A DNA stretch of 64,000 bases from an uncultured Clostridia bacterium (GTDB taxonomy: Bacteria; Bacillota; Clostridia; Christensenellales; Borkfalkiaceae), in contig CANQWO010000002.1 in assembly GCA_947627565.1 (NCBI GenBank), forward strand, positions 1 to 64,000, written 5' to 3'. A program made the translations under genes and the position numbers. Positions 1 to 11,303 of the stretch are shown here, piece after piece. The notes beneath the pieces were generated by a model that saw only the letters and a list, made by a program, of their open reading frames with translations, was not told where the DNA came from and searched no databases. Numbering within the stretch: the stretch's first letter is position 1; every line of letters begins with the position of its first letter.

Positions 1-53
1 GAAGATTGCTTCACAGACTGTTTTGCCATAACTTCCCGCTTTTGATTTTTCCC

Positions 54-668
54 TTAAAGCACTTGTTCTGTGGGGCCGGTGGGACCCGTTGCGCCATCAG
101 CACCGGTAGGACCCGTGGGGCCGGTGGCGCCTGTTGCGCTGGCCGAACCTGCGGGGCCGGTGGCACCCGTCGGACCCGTGGGGCCGGTGGGACCCGTTGC
201 GCCATCAGCACCGGTAGGGCCGGTGGCGCCCGTTGCGCTGGCCGAACCTGCGGGGCCGGTGGCACCCGTCGGACCCGTCGCACCGGTGGGACCCGTCGCA
301 CCCGTAACGCCCGCCGTACCGGCGATCCCCTGCGGGCCCTGAGGTCCCTGCGGACCCTGTACGCCCTGGAGCCCCTGAACGCCCTGGGGGCCGGTCGCGC
401 CCATTGCGCCCGTCGCGCCCGTCGCGCCGCGGGGAATGGTGAAGGTGAGCACGGCGTTGGCGCCGCCCGTCGAGGTGACGGAGGCCGCAGTCCCGGGCTC
501 GCCGGTGATCGTCTGACCGACCGTGATCGTCGCGGGGCCCTGCGGGCCGGTCGCGCCCGTCGCGCCCGTCGCACCCGTTGCGCCGCGCATGACGACGCCT
601 CCGCCGCAGTTCGTGCCGCAAGTGCAAGGACAATTGCCGCATGTCTGGCAACGTCTGTAAATCATCAT
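54..668 (-). CDS. collagen-like spore-surface type protein
   Basis: The 204-residue protein starts with a short Cys-rich segment (about residues 5-25, several CxxC-like pairs) followed by Gly-X-Thr/Pro triplets. Within the triplets sits one non-collagen block, about residues 40-75, containing [18 protein letters not shown]. That block is typical of exosporium or spore-coat collagen-like proteins of spore-forming Bacillota, so spore-surface location is inferred. The start is the first of two adjacent ATGs because GGGAGG lies 8 bases upstream; a longer frame reaches 713 but has no ribosome site. The end is odd: the triplets run almost to the stop ([10 protein letters not shown]) and no globular trimerisation domain follows, so the gene may be truncated. 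A roughly 105-base segment of the triplet region is nearly duplicated around 75-280. The gene is divergent from a glycosyltransferase, a pairing often seen with glycosylated collagen-like spore proteins. Confidence 0.75.
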   Translation of the reverse strand: MMIYRRCQTCGNCPCTCGTNCGGGVVMRGATGATGATGATGPQGPATITVGQTITGEPGTAASVTSTGGANAVLTFTIPRGATGATGAMGATGPQGVQGLQGVQGPQGPQGPQGIAGTAGVTGATGPTGATGPTGATGPAGSASATGATGPTGADGATGPTGPTGPTGATGPAGSASATGATGPTGPTGADGATGPTGPTEQVL

Positions 669-759
669 AGTTGTTACCTCCCAAAATGCCCCAATCGGGG
701 CCGGACGAAACAATCCGTCCTACTCTATCATATCTTAAATTGAGAAAAGAGGTGACAAA

Positions 760-1797
760 ATGACCATATCGCTCTGCATGATCGTCAAAAATGAGGAGGC
801 GGTGCTCGCGCGCTGTCTCGAGAGTGCACGCGGGCTCGTCGACGAGATCGCGATCGTGGACACGGGCTCGGAGGACGGAACGGTCGCGATCGCGAAAAAC
901 TATACGGAAAACGTCACTTTTGAAGCATGGCGCGACGACTTTGCCCATGCGCGCAACGCCGCGTTTTCCAGAGCGCACGGCGACTACCTCCTATGGCTGG
1001 ACGCCGACGACGTCATTCCCGCAGCATCCCGAGAAATTTTCCCGAAAATTAAGAAAATACTGGAAGAGGAAAACCCGGATACGGTCATGTGTCCCTACGA
1101 GACGGGCGACGTGATTTTTCGGCGCGAGCGCATCGTAAGGAACTGCGAACAGGCAAAATGGCAGGGACATGTCCATGAATGTATCCCACCGTTCGGGAAA
1201 ATCGTCAATGCGGACTTCGCCGTCATACACATGGGCGCGCATAAGGAGCGGGGCGCAAGAAATCTCGATATTTACCGAAAATGGGCGCAGGAGGGGACGC
1301 TCGGCGGGCGCGATCTCTTCTACTACGGGCGCGAACTCTACTACCACAAACTGTATGTCGAGGCGGAGGCGATCCTCGAAAAAATGCTGGACGGAGCGGG
1401 CTGGGCCGTCAACAAGATCGAGGCTTGCAAAATTCTGGCGGCCTGCTATTGGGAGAGCGGCGAACGGGAAAAGGCGCTCCCCGCGCTCTTCCGAAGTTTT
1501 CTATACGGCGAACCACGCGCCGCGGTCCTCTGCGAAATCGGCGCGATCTTCAAAGAACAGGGCATGCGGCGCGAGGCGGTCTATTGGTATGAAAGCGCCC
1601 TCGCCTGCCGCGACCATACCGCCGACGGCGACTTCGAGCTCCCCGCCTGCCGCTCCATCATTCCGACTTTAGAGCTCGTTGCCCTATACCATGCCCTCAA
1701 CGAGCCCGCGAAATCGCTCGAATACCATAAAAAATCGGAGGCAATCGCCCCCGATCATCCTTCGGTTCTTTACAATCAAAAATTCTTCGGGGAATGA
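760..1797 (+). CDS. family 2 glycosyltransferase with C-terminal TPR-like region
   Basis: This 345-residue protein opens with a GT-A fold signature: SLCMIVKNEE at residues 4-13, IVDTGSEDGT at 32-41, and the metal/nucleotide-sugar DxD site as DADD at 81-84. The second half (about 190-340) is helical and TPR-like, as in SunS-type glycosyltransferases that modify peptides or surface proteins. No membrane segment or signal peptide is visible, so it should act in the cytoplasm. A good ribosome site (AGAGGTGA) precedes the ATG. It is divergent from the Thr-rich collagen-like gene, which makes that protein a candidate acceptor; this is inference from position only. Its stop lies 3 bases from the convergent guaA stop. 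Confidence 0.8.
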   Translation: MTISLCMIVKNEEAVLARCLESARGLVDEIAIVDTGSEDGTVAIAKNYTENVTFEAWRDDFAHARNAAFSRAHGDYLLWLDADDVIPAASREIFPKIKKILEEENPDTVMCPYETGDVIFRRERIVRNCEQAKWQGHVHECIPPFGKIVNADFAVIHMGAHKERGARNLDIYRKWAQEGTLGGRDLFYYGRELYYHKLYVEAEAILEKMLDGAGWAVNKIEACKILAACYWESGEREKALPALFRSFLYGEPRAAVLCEIGAIFKEQGMRREAVYWYESALACRDHTADGDFELPACRSIIPTLELVALYHALNEPAKSLEYHKKSEAIAPDHPSVLYNQKFFGE

Positions 1798-1800
1798 CGC

Positions 1801-3336
1801 TCACTCCCATTCGATGGTTGCGGGGGGCTTCGAAGTGATATCGTAGACGACGCGGTTGGCGTGCTTCACTTCGTTGGTGATCCGCGTGGAGACCTTTTCG
1901 AGAACTTCAAACGGGATCCGCGCCCAATCGGCCGTCATCGCGTCTACGCTCGTGATGGCGCGAAGCGCAATGACGTTTTCATAGGTCCTGAAATCGCCCT
2001 GTACGCCCACCGTCTTGCTGTCCGTCAGGACGGCGAAATACTGCCAGATCTCCCGTTCGAGCCCCGCCTTTGCGATCTCGTCGCGGAAGATGAAATCGGC
2101 CTCGCGAAGCGTTTCGAGTTTTTCCCGCGTGACCTCGCCCATGATGCGAATGGCGAGGGCAGGTCCCGGACATGGTTGCCTCCAAACGACTCTCTCGGGC
2201 AGTCCGAGCGCGAGCCCGACCCGACGGACTTCATCCTTGAAGAGGTCGCGGAGGGGCTCGACGATCCCCTGAAAGTTCACCTTCTCGGGAAGGCCGCCCA
2301 CGTTGTGATGGGACTTGATGACCGCGCTCTTCCCCTTCCCGCTCTCGATCACGTCGGGATAGATGGTGCCCTGCACCAAAAAATCCGCCGCGCCGATCTT
2401 CTTCGCCTCCCTTTCAAAGACGTCGATGAACAGTTTTCCGATGATGTGCCGCTTCTTCTCGGGATCGGAGACGCCGCGCAGGGCGTCGAGAAAGAGGTCG
2501 GCGGCATCCGCCTTCACGAGGTCCATGCCGAGCCCGTCGCGGAAGACGGACATGACCTCCTCCGCTTCATTCTTGCGCAGGAGCCCGTTGTCGACAAAGA
2601 CGCAGGTGAGGCGATCCCCCACCGCTCTGTGCACGAGCGTGGCGGCGACGGCGGAATCCACGCCGCCCGACATGGCGCAAATGACCCTCCCCGTGCCGAC
2701 GCGCGCCCGGATGGCCGCGATCTGCTCCTCGGCAAAGCCCGCCATGGTCCAATCGCCCCGCGCGCCGCAGACGCGGTAGAGAAAATTCTTCAGAAACGCA
2801 TTGCCGTACTCCGAGTGCACGACCTCGGGATGGAATTGGATCCCGTAGATCTTTTCGCCGATGTTGCCGTAGACGGCGACGGGGCAATCGTCCGTCGCGG
2901 CGAGCACTTCATAGCCCGCGGGAACGGCCGAAATGTAGTCGGTATGGCTCATCCAGCAGACGCTTTCCGAAGGGATCCCCTCGGACATGGGGGCCTCGTT
3001 TTTGATGTGGAGGGTGCATTTGCCGTATTCGCTTTTCGGGGCGCGGCCGACGGCGCCGCCCAAAGTCGCCGCGATGAGTTGGGCGCCGTAGCAGATGCCG
3101 AGAACGGGAATGCCGAGCCTTAAAACCTCCTCGCCGACGCGGGGCGCGCCCTCCTCATAGACGCTGTTCGGCCCGCCCGTGAAGATGATGCCGATGGGCG
3201 CGTAGGCCCGAATGGCTTCTGCCGTCATGTCGCAGGGTTTGAGGTCGCAATAGACGCCGAGATCGCGCACCCTTCTTGCGATCAACTGATTGTACTGCCC
3301 GCCGAAATCGAGCACGAGCACGCGCTGGTGGTTCAT
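1801..3336 (-). CDS. guaA: GMP synthase (glutamine-hydrolysing)
   Basis: The enzyme converts XMP to GMP using glutamine and ATP, the last step of guanine nucleotide synthesis. The 511 residues match the family length. The class I amidotransferase triad is visible: Cys82 in GICYGAQL, His169 and Glu171 in FHPEVV. The ATP pyrophosphatase P-loop is SGGVDS at 223-228, and the C-terminal dimerisation domain ends in the usual KPPATIEWE. The start is the ATG at 3336 with GGGAGGG five bases upstream; the frame extends 12 codons further but without family similarity. It lies downstream of guaB, separated by a terminator-like hairpin. Confidence 0.97.
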   Translation of the reverse strand: MNHQRVLVLDFGGQYNQLIARRVRDLGVYCDLKPCDMTAEAIRAYAPIGIIFTGGPNSVYEEGAPRVGEEVLRLGIPVLGICYGAQLIAATLGGAVGRAPKSEYGKCTLHIKNEAPMSEGIPSESVCWMSHTDYISAVPAGYEVLAATDDCPVAVYGNIGEKIYGIQFHPEVVHSEYGNAFLKNFLYRVCGARGDWTMAGFAEEQIAAIRARVGTGRVICAMSGGVDSAVAATLVHRAVGDRLTCVFVDNGLLRKNEAEEVMSVFRDGLGMDLVKADAADLFLDALRGVSDPEKKRHIIGKLFIDVFEREAKKIGAADFLVQGTIYPDVIESGKGKSAVIKSHHNVGGLPEKVNFQGIVEPLRDLFKDEVRRVGLALGLPERVVWRQPCPGPALAIRIMGEVTREKLETLREADFIFRDEIAKAGLEREIWQYFAVLTDSKTVGVQGDFRTYENVIALRAITSVDAMTADWARIPFEVLEKVSTRITNEVKHANRVVYDITSKPPATIEWE

Positions 3337-3360
3337 AGACCCTCCCGGTTTTTGATATTG

Positions 3361-3385
3361 AAAAAGCCCCATCGGGAGGCTTTTT
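3361..3385 (-). terminator. hairpin between guaB and guaA
   Basis: An 8-bp stem (AAAAAGCC with GGCTTTTT) encloses a 9-base loop between the guaB stop and the guaA start. The U-rich arm fits a weak intrinsic terminator or attenuator that could uncouple guaA from guaB. Confidence 0.55.
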
Positions 3386-3402
3386 TCTTACGAAATGTGG
3401 AT

Positions 3403-5477
<2,075 letters not shown>

Positions 5478-5507
5478 TGGCAACGATAGTGTTCCGATAT
5501 TTTATCC

Positions 5508-5536
5508 ATTTTAACACACACGGAAAAAAAATGCAA
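5508..5536 (-). promoter_or_regulatory. sigma-A type promoter for the 5477 gene and guaB
   Basis: On the minus strand TTGCAT (5536-5531) and TAAAAT (5513-5508) are separated by 17 bases. The spacer contains a run of seven to eight T (A on the plus strand, 5524-5531). The expected start point near 5501 leaves a leader of about 24 bases. Confidence 0.6.
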
Positions 5537-5589
5537 CCGAATCCATGTAAAATGTCATGAAGAAAAATACATTTTCATAATCCTATATT

Positions 5590-6246
5590 ATGAAAAAAAC
5601 AGCTTTTGTACTCATACTGCTTCCGCTGCTCATGCTATTCGGCGCATGCGGCAGGACCTACGACTACACCGCGCATCTCTCCGAGGTCCGGCGCGACATC
5701 TTCCGCGCGGAGACCGAGGCGTTTACGCTCACGCTCTCCTGCATCGAACGCGAACATCCCTATGCCTCCGACGGCGTCACCTGCCCGATCTCCCGCTCCA
5801 TGGAGGTCGTTCTCGTGCCGGCGGACCGCGGCGACGCGTCGTATCGCGTCTTCCTCGCGGGCGACGCGGCCTGGGGCGGCGAAATGTCCAAACGCAACAT
5901 CGAGGACGATTGGTACTACTCCGAGAGCATCGAGGTATTCCCCGAAACGAGCGTGTCTCTAAGCGTGGAGCGGAACGGCGAAACGACGGAAATTTCGGCG
6001 ACCTCCGTCAAAAACGAGGATACCATGTCCGCGGAGGAGGCGTTGAAAATCGCCGTCGAGCACGAAAAGGAGGCCATCAAACGGATGACGGCCGACGGCG
6101 CATTTCAGGGAGAATTTCGCGTCCGTCTTCTGAGGCGGGAAGTCAACTATTACTATGTCGGCATCGTCTCCAAAGACGGCAAGACCATCTCGCTGCTCCT
6201 CGGCGCCGAGAGCGGAGAAGTCCTCGCAAGGCGCGAAGCCTCTTGA
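5590..6246 (+). CDS. lipoprotein, unknown function
   Basis: The 218-residue product begins with a type II signal peptide: MKK, a hydrophobic stretch, then LFGAC with Cys at about residue 20. The rest looks like a secreted beta-rich domain; the C-terminal 60 residues (FRVRLLRREVNYYYVGIVSKDGKTISLLL) resemble a PepSY-like pattern only loosely. No ribosome site precedes the ATG, and a -10-like CATAAT lies 8 bases upstream, so the mRNA may be leaderless. Function unknown. Confidence 0.65.
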   Translation: MKKTAFVLILLPLLMLFGACGRTYDYTAHLSEVRRDIFRAETEAFTLTLSCIEREHPYASDGVTCPISRSMEVVLVPADRGDASYRVFLAGDAAWGGEMSKRNIEDDWYYSESIEVFPETSVSLSVERNGETTEISATSVKNEDTMSAEEALKIAVEHEKEAIKRMTADGAFQGEFRVRLLRREVNYYYVGIVSKDGKTISLLLGAESGEVLARREAS

Positions 6247-6251
6247 TTCTC

Positions 6252-6280
6252 TTGACAAAGAGCCGAAGATTTGCTATACT
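6252..6280 (+). promoter_or_regulatory. consensus sigma-A promoter for the 6310 gene
   Basis: TTGACA at 6252-6257 and TATACT at 6275-6280 are separated by exactly 17 bases. The -35 box overlaps a small CTCTT/AAGAG inverted repeat. The expected start point near 6287 leaves a short leader containing the ribosome site. Confidence 0.85.
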
Positions 6281-6309
6281 GATTTCGAAATACGGAAGAG
6301 GTGCTTTCG

Positions 6310-7191
6310 GTGCGATTGAAAACCATTCGGCGGTTGCGCGTCGCGACCGCCGTCCTGCTTGCGATCTTCATCTTTTTGTTTGCATGCGATCTGCTCTTCG
6401 TCTGCGCCGCGCTCACGGTGGACCGGACGGCAAGGGTCACGCCTTCGTATGAAAAAATCGACCTCGAACCCATCCTCGAAAAGCCGCGCGCGGAGTGGTC
6501 GGACGACGATTTTGCCGTTCTCTCCCGCCAGACGGGGATCCTGCTCCGCGAGGCGTTCGACGGACTTGAAGCCGACGAGATCCGCGCCTTCCAGGACGCA
6601 TTTTTCTTCGAGGGCGACGTGGAACACGAGGAGGTCGCGGCGGGGCTCGTCTATCACGATATCCTCATCGATCCCGCGGACGGACGCACGTTCTATGCCC
6701 CCATCGTCGCGCTGGAGCCGGGCGACGTTTTGATCAGCTCGACGAGCCATCTCTTCGGGTGGCGCCACGGACATGCCGCCCTCGTTCTGACTTACGAGCG
6801 GCTGTTGCAGTCGGCCGTCATCGGCACCAACTCCTCGATCTCGAATTTCGTCGACGGCAACGGCATCGGTTGGTTTACGAGCGCCTCCAACTTTATGGTC
6901 CTCAGGCTCAAGGGCGCGGACGCCGATGCGCGCCGGGCCATCGCGGAGGAAGCGGAAAAGGATCTCGTCGGCGTGCCCTACCACTTCACGGCGGGTATCT
7001 TCACGCCGAAGGATCAAGGCACCTCGCCCACCGATACGTATTGCTCGCATCTCGTCTGGCAGGCCTTCAAGAACGCGGGCTACGATCTCGACGCCGACGG
7101 CGGCCCGTGCTGCACGCCGCGCGACATCGCGAACTCCTCCCATCTCGAAGTCGTGCAGACTTACGGCTTCGACATCGACAAGGGGTGGTGA
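6310..7191 (+). CDS. membrane-anchored permuted papain-like (YiiX/NlpC-related) enzyme
   Basis: The 293-residue protein has an N-terminal membrane segment (about residues 10-35). A cysteine-peptidase-like domain follows in permuted order: the His comes first (WRHGHAALVL) and the Cys later (TYCSHLVWQAF). This order is characteristic of the YiiX/YaeF group within the NlpC/P60 superfamily. Members act on cell-wall peptides or lipid amide/ester bonds; the substrate here is unknown. I chose the GTG at 6310 because GGAAGAGG lies about 8 bases upstream; the GTG at 6301 would overlap that site. It has its own strong promoter and a bidirectional terminator downstream. Confidence 0.75.
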   Translation: MRLKTIRRLRVATAVLLAIFIFLFACDLLFVCAALTVDRTARVTPSYEKIDLEPILEKPRAEWSDDDFAVLSRQTGILLREAFDGLEADEIRAFQDAFFFEGDVEHEEVAAGLVYHDILIDPADGRTFYAPIVALEPGDVLISSTSHLFGWRHGHAALVLTYERLLQSAVIGTNSSISNFVDGNGIGWFTSASNFMVLRLKGADADARRAIAEEAEKDLVGVPYHFTAGIFTPKDQGTSPTDTYCSHLVWQAFKNAGYDLDADGGPCCTPRDIANSSHLEVVQTYGFDIDKGW

Positions 7192-7192
7192 T

Positions 7193-7203
7193 CGCAGACA
7201 TGG
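7193..7203 (-). repeat. copy of the dispersed CCATGTCYGCG motif
   Basis: One-mismatch copy (CCATGTCTGCG on the minus strand), preceded by GCCCATA as in other copies. It lies between the stop of the 6310 gene and the terminator at 7229. Confidence 0.6.
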
Positions 7204-7228
7204 TATGGGCAAATGACGTCAATGGCAA

Positions 7229-7262
7229 ACGGCGCGGCCGCATGAAAATGCGGCCGCGCCGT
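7229..7262. terminator. bidirectional intrinsic terminator
   Basis: A perfect 15-bp stem (ACGGCGCGGCCGCAT with its complement) and a GAAA loop, followed by a T-rich stretch, sit between two convergent genes. Confidence 0.9.
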
Positions 7263-7298
7263 TCTCGTTTTCTCGATCTTCTCGCCGTGTTCTCCCAT

Positions 7299-8408
7299 TC
7301 ACGCCATAAACTCGGTCAAAATCCGGTTCTGGACGTAAAGATACTCGTCCTTGATGCGCGTGGCGTCGCCGAGCTCCTCGAAATATTGCGCGGTGCGGGC
7401 GTAGGCCTCCCTGAAATCCTCCTTCCAATCGCTCCCGAACGCCTTCTTGTACGCCGAGGCCGAGACGCCGAAGACGGTGCGCAGGGCCAGCATCACAAAT
7501 TCGAATTTGGCGTCTTGCTCGCCCACCTCCTCGCTCTCGACGACGGGAAAATAGCCCGACAAAATGCACTTCATATATTCGTCGAGGTCAAACGTGTTGG
7601 TGAATCGCTTGCCGTCCATGAAGGAGCTCGCGGAGACGCCCAGCCCGATGTATTCGCCGCGCTTCCAATAGTTGAGATTGTGGCGGCTGCCGTAGCCATT
7701 TCGAGTGAAATTGGAGACCTCGTAGCGAAGATAACCGTAGTCCCGAAGAAGCGCGCGGCCGTAGTCGTAGAGCGCGGCGACCTCGTCCCCGTCGGGAAGC
7801 TCGCCGTTCAGATAATCGGTATAGATCGGCGTTCCGTCCTCGGGCGTCAGGGCATACATTGAGACATGGGTGGCTCCGTTTTCGTGAACGAGGTCGATCG
7901 TCGCCTTGACGTCCTCCTTCGTCTGCCCCTTGAGACCGAGCATGACGTCGGCGGAAAAGTTGCAGCCCTTCAACAGCTTGCATGCGGAGACGAAGTCGGC
8001 TTTGGTGTGGATGCGGCCGAGGTCTCTGAGCTGTTCGTCGTTGGCCGTCTGCAGTCCCACCGAAAAGCGGTTGATGCCAGCATTCCGATAGATGGCGATC
8101 TTGCGCGCGTCCACCGTGCCCGGATTCATCTCGATGGTGACCTCCGGATCGGCGCTCAGGCGGAAACACTGCCTGATCTGCTTCATGAGCCCCGCAATGT
8201 AGGTCGGATCGACGACGGAGGGCGTCCCGCCGCCGATGTAGACGGTATCGAACGTGCGCCCCGCATACATCTTTCCGCGCTCGGCGACCTCCTTATAGAG
8301 GCAGGCCATATACGCCTCGGCGAAGTTCAGACGGTTGGGAAAGGACGTGAAATCGCAATAGGTGCATTTGTGCTTACAGAACGGAATGTGAAGATAGATC
8401 CCGGACAT
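7299..8408 (-). CDS. hemW: radical SAM protein HemW (coproporphyrinogen oxidase-like)
   Basis: The 369-residue protein carries the radical SAM cluster motif as C11, C15 and C18 in CKHKCTYCDF. The position after the third Cys plus one is Phe, not Cys, which separates HemW from true HemN. HemW is a haem chaperone that inserts haem into respiratory enzymes, though in haem-poor anaerobes the role is uncertain. The ATG has AAAGGAG 8 bases upstream. It follows the methyltransferase gene by 12 bases, and the wider lepA...hemW order is classical in Bacillota. Confidence 0.9.
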   Translation of the reverse strand: MSGIYLHIPFCKHKCTYCDFTSFPNRLNFAEAYMACLYKEVAERGKMYAGRTFDTVYIGGGTPSVVDPTYIAGLMKQIRQCFRLSADPEVTIEMNPGTVDARKIAIYRNAGINRFSVGLQTANDEQLRDLGRIHTKADFVSACKLLKGCNFSADVMLGLKGQTKEDVKATIDLVHENGATHVSMYALTPEDGTPIYTDYLNGELPDGDEVAALYDYGRALLRDYGYLRYEVSNFTRNGYGSRHNLNYWKRGEYIGLGVSASSFMDGKRFTNTFDLDEYMKCILSGYFPVVESEEVGEQDAKFEFVMLALRTVFGVSASAYKKAFGSDWKEDFREAYARTAQYFEELGDATRIKDEYLYVQNRILTEFMA

Positions 8409-8420
8409 GGGGTGCTCCTT

Positions 8421-8738
8421 TTATGTGCGGGACGCGCCGTCCCAGAAATATTTTTGTAGATCGACGCGGCCGTCTTCGACCTCGACGCCCTCGGCGCGAA
8501 GCAATGCGGCCTGGATCTCCATGCCGCCGAAGGCAAAGGCGGGCGCGAGCCGCCCCTCGCGGTTGACGACCCTGTGGCAGGGGATGACGACGGGCGTGGG
8601 ATTGCGGTGCAGGGCGTTTCCGACCTGCCGCGACGCCTTCGGATGGCCGATGGCGCGCGCAATCATGCCATACGTCGTGACCTTCCCCTTGGGCACGCGG
8701 GAGACGACTTCATACACGGCTTCATAGAAATTGCTCAT
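8421..8738 (-). CDS. single-domain methylated-DNA-cysteine methyltransferase family protein
   Basis: The 105-residue protein corresponds to the C-terminal domain of O6-alkylguanine-DNA alkyltransferases. It has the DNA-binding helix-turn-helix (TTYGMIARAI, RQVGNALHRNP) and the active-site motif PCHR at 53-56. Because Cys54 is present it could be a real suicide methyltransferase, unlike alkyltransferase-like proteins with Trp at this position. The N-terminal domain of Ada/Ogt is absent, as in several short clostridial members. AGGAGG upstream of the ATG at 8738 sets the start; an earlier ATG six codons upstream is inside the ribosome site. Probably co-transcribed with hemW. Confidence 0.85.
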   Translation of the reverse strand: MSNFYEAVYEVVSRVPKGKVTTYGMIARAIGHPKASRQVGNALHRNPTPVVIPCHRVVNREGRLAPAFAFGGMEIQAALLRAEGVEVEDGRVDLQKYFWDGASRT

Positions 8739-8834
8739 AAAATCCTCCTTTTCCACCTTAACCTTTCATGAAAAAGTGTGCAGCAAAGGATATTCCCCGC
8801 ATTCATTTCATGATACAATGTAGCACTTCCCACC

Positions 8835-9347
8835 TCAACCATCTTGAAGAATTATTACTTGATTGTAAGCAGGAGAATATGCTATCAAAATTTGCTTCCC
8901 GCAATAGTTTTCCAAATATTTATGATAGCCTAATACTATATTCGGCCGCTGTGTTTGCTCCTTTTCTGCTCCGTTGTATTCAAAACGAACGGCAACTTGA
9001 TGGGGACTATAATACGAGGATAATAAATCTAACCTGCGCACGGTTGCTTTTACTAAAACTGCATCTTGCATCCATTTTTTTATTTCTTTGATATTCCGCT
9101 TATGATACAGTAACAAACTCGCCGCAATACATATCAGTAAAAATGCAAAAGCATTTATTAAGATCAAGGTAGTTACGATCTCGCTCTCTAAAACCAAAAT
9201 TCCTCCGAGTGCACTCATGACGATCGCTAGCGTAACGATAGGTATCAGCAGAGCGCTTATAAGTAAAAAATACAAACCTATAAGGCCACTGCGACCTACA
9301 TATTTTCCATATTTTACTGTGGCAGCGATTTGGGATTCCGATATCAT
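8835..9347 (-). CDS. two-TM membrane protein with DUF3592-like domain, AT-rich
   Basis: The 170-residue protein has two hydrophobic helices (about 22-48 and 55-80) and a soluble beta-rich tail (VAVRFEYNGAEKEQTQRP...). This resembles DUF3592-type membrane proteins, but the match is by pattern only. It starts 4 bases after the lepA stop with no ribosome site of its own, so translation may be coupled. Its base composition is far more AT-rich than its neighbours, and it sits inside the otherwise conserved lepA-hemW order, suggesting later acquisition. The 96 bases after it (8739-8834) hold no gene. Confidence 0.7.
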   Translation of the reverse strand: MISESQIAATVKYGKYVGRSGLIGLYFLLISALLIPIVTLAIVMSALGGILVLESEIVTTLILINAFAFLLICIAASLLLYHKRNIKEIKKWMQDAVLVKATVRRLDLLSSYYSPHQVAVRFEYNGAEKEQTQRPNIVLGYHKYLENYCGKQILIAYSPAYNQVIILQDG

Positions 9348-9351
9348 ACCA

Positions 9352-11163
9352 TCACTTATCCTTATTGGTCTTCAAGATCTGCATAAAGACTTCGGAGGGG
9401 ACCTCCACCGTGCCGATCTTACGCATGCGCTTTTTGCCCTCTTTTTGCTTTTCGAGCAGCTTCTTCTTGCGCGTGATGTCGCCGCCGTAACACTTGGCGA
9501 GCACGTCTTTGCGCACGGCTTTGACCGTCTCGCGCGCGATGATCTTGCCGCCGATGGCCGCCTGAACGGGCACCTCGAAGAGCTGGCGCGGAATGGCGTC
9601 TTTGAGGTTTTCGCACAGCATCCGGCCGCGCGGATAGGCGCGGTCCTCGTGCACGATGATCGAGAGCGCGTCGCAGAGTTCCCCGTTCAGGAGGATGTCC
9701 AGCTTGACCAATTTGCTCTTTTCGTACCCCGCGATCTCATAGTCGAAGCTCGCATAGCCCTTGGTGCGCGATTTGAGCTCGTCAAAGAAATCATAGACGA
9801 TCTCATTGAGGGGGAGCCGGTATTCGAGCCTGACCCGCCGCGTATCGAGATAGGTCATGTCCTTGAAGACGCCCCGCTTGTCCCGGCACAGATCCATGAC
9901 GGGGCCGAGGTAATCGGGCGGGGTATAGACCTCCGCCTTGACGATGGGCTCCTCCATCCACTCGATCTCGGAGACGGCCGGCAGGTGCGACGGGTTGTCC
10001 ACAAACAATTCCTCGCCGTTTGTCTTGTGTACCTTATAGGAGACGGAGGGCGCCGTCGTGATGATGTCGAGATTAAATTCCCGCTCGATGCGCTCCTGCA
10101 CGATCTCCATATGCAGGAGGCCCAAAAATCCGCAACGGAACCCGAATCCGAGCGCGACGGAATTATCGGGCTCGAACGTGAGCGAAGCGTCGTTGAGTTT
10201 GAGCTTCAGAATGGCCTCTTTGAGATCGAGAAATTTGCTCCCGTCGAGGGGGTAAATGCCGCAAAAGACGACGGGCCGCACCGCTTTATAGCCCGGAAGC
10301 GGCTCCGCGGCAGGCCGCAGGGCGCCCGTTACGGTGTCGCCCACCGCAACGTCTTCGATGGATTTGATGGAGGCCGCGATGTAGCCGACTTCCCCCGCGG
10401 ACAAGACGTCCTTGGGCTGGAGCCGCGGCGCAAACGCCCCCACTTCGGTCACGTCATAGGTCTTTTCGGAGAGGAAGGTCCTGACGGTATCCCCCACCTT
10501 GACGCTCCCGTCCTTGATGCGGACAAAGAGGATGACGCCCTTATAATTATCGTAGTAGCTATCGAAGATGAGCGCTTTGAGGGGGGCGTCGGTGTCTCCC
10601 GCGGGCGGGGGGATGAATTTGACGACGGCCTCTAAAATGTCGCGGATGTTGGTGCCCTCCTTCGCGGAGACGCAGGGGGCGCCGCTCGCGTCCAAGCCGA
10701 TGACGTCTTCGATCTCCGCCTTGGTCTCCTCGATGCGGGCGGAGGCAAGATCGATCTTATTGATGACGGGCACGATCTCGAGATTGTTGTCAAGCGCGAG
10801 GTAGACGTTGGCGAGCGTCTGGGCCTCCACGCCCTGTGTGGCGTCCACGACGAGAAGCGCCCCCTCGCAGGCCGCGAGCGAACGGGAGACCTCGTAGGTG
10901 AAGTCCACATGGCCGGGCGTATCGATGAGGTTCAATTCATACTCCTCGCCGTCGAGCGCGGTATAATACATGCGGACGGGCGCCAGCTTGATGGTGATGC
11001 CGCGCTCCCGCTCGATGTCCATGGAATCGAGCAGTTGGTCCTCCATGTCCCGCTTCGAAACTTGCCCCGTCAGCTCCATGATGCGGTCGGCAATGGTGCT
11101 CTTGCCGTGGTCGATGTGCGCGATGATACAGAAATTGCGCAGATTTTTGTTGGGGTTTGCCAT
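9352..11163 (-). CDS. lepA: elongation factor 4 (LepA)
   Basis: This 603-residue ribosome-associated GTPase back-translocates stalled ribosomes and matches the family length. The G motifs are visible: AHIDHGKST (15-23), DTPGHVDF and NKIDL. The LepA-specific C-terminus ([20 protein letters not shown]...) is intact. The ATG at 11163 begins the conserved [20 protein letters not shown]; the frame continues upstream without similarity. An AGGAG lies just 3 bases before the ATG, but the -10 box at 11171-11176 places the expected transcript start almost at the ATG. Confidence 0.97.
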   Translation of the reverse strand: MANPNKNLRNFCIIAHIDHGKSTIADRIMELTGQVSKRDMEDQLLDSMDIERERGITIKLAPVRMYYTALDGEEYELNLIDTPGHVDFTYEVSRSLAACEGALLVVDATQGVEAQTLANVYLALDNNLEIVPVINKIDLASARIEETKAEIEDVIGLDASGAPCVSAKEGTNIRDILEAVVKFIPPPAGDTDAPLKALIFDSYYDNYKGVILFVRIKDGSVKVGDTVRTFLSEKTYDVTEVGAFAPRLQPKDVLSAGEVGYIAASIKSIEDVAVGDTVTGALRPAAEPLPGYKAVRPVVFCGIYPLDGSKFLDLKEAILKLKLNDASLTFEPDNSVALGFGFRCGFLGLLHMEIVQERIEREFNLDIITTAPSVSYKVHKTNGEELFVDNPSHLPAVSEIEWMEEPIVKAEVYTPPDYLGPVMDLCRDKRGVFKDMTYLDTRRVRLEYRLPLNEIVYDFFDELKSRTKGYASFDYEIAGYEKSKLVKLDILLNGELCDALSIIVHEDRAYPRGRMLCENLKDAIPRQLFEVPVQAAIGGKIIARETVKAVRKDVLAKCYGGDITRKKKLLEKQKEGKKRMRKIGTVEVPSEVFMQILKTNKDK

Positions 11164-11170
11164 AGCTCCT

Positions 11171-11199
11171 ATTATACCTGTTTCCTCGGAAGATTGCAA
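11171..11199 (-). promoter_or_regulatory. promoter for lepA, predicted near-leaderless start
   Basis: On the minus strand TTGCAA (11199-11194), 17 bases, then TATAAT (11176-11171). Only 7 bases separate the -10 box from the lepA ATG, so the expected start point is at or one base before it. Confidence 0.65.
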
Positions 11200-11225
11200 G
11201 TATTTTGCGGAATTTGAAGAGAGAA

Positions 11226-11258
11226 GCGCCGCGCCCGAGGAAACCTCGGGCGCGGCGC
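11226..11258 (-). terminator. intrinsic terminator of the 255-residue lipoprotein gene
   Basis: A perfect 15-bp GC-rich stem with a three-base loop (arms 11226-11240 and 11244-11258) lies after the stop at 11304. The T-rich flank TTCTCTCTTC follows on the minus strand. Confidence 0.8.
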
Positions 11259-11303
11259 GCTTCACAATTTTTATTTTCTTGTCTCGGCGGCGACCTTTGC
11301 GCG

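Noticed and set aside
252-255. TGEA instead of TGES in the P-type ATPase (protein residues 252-255) as evidence of inactivity
   Set aside because: The same Ser to Ala change is, as far as I recall, common in Zn/Cd ATPases of anaerobes; all other catalytic motifs are intact.
8768-9091. A 107-codon plus-strand frame opposite the AT-rich membrane protein
   Set aside because: No ribosome site or family pattern, while the minus-strand frame has two clean membrane helices and lies in a co-directional gene group.
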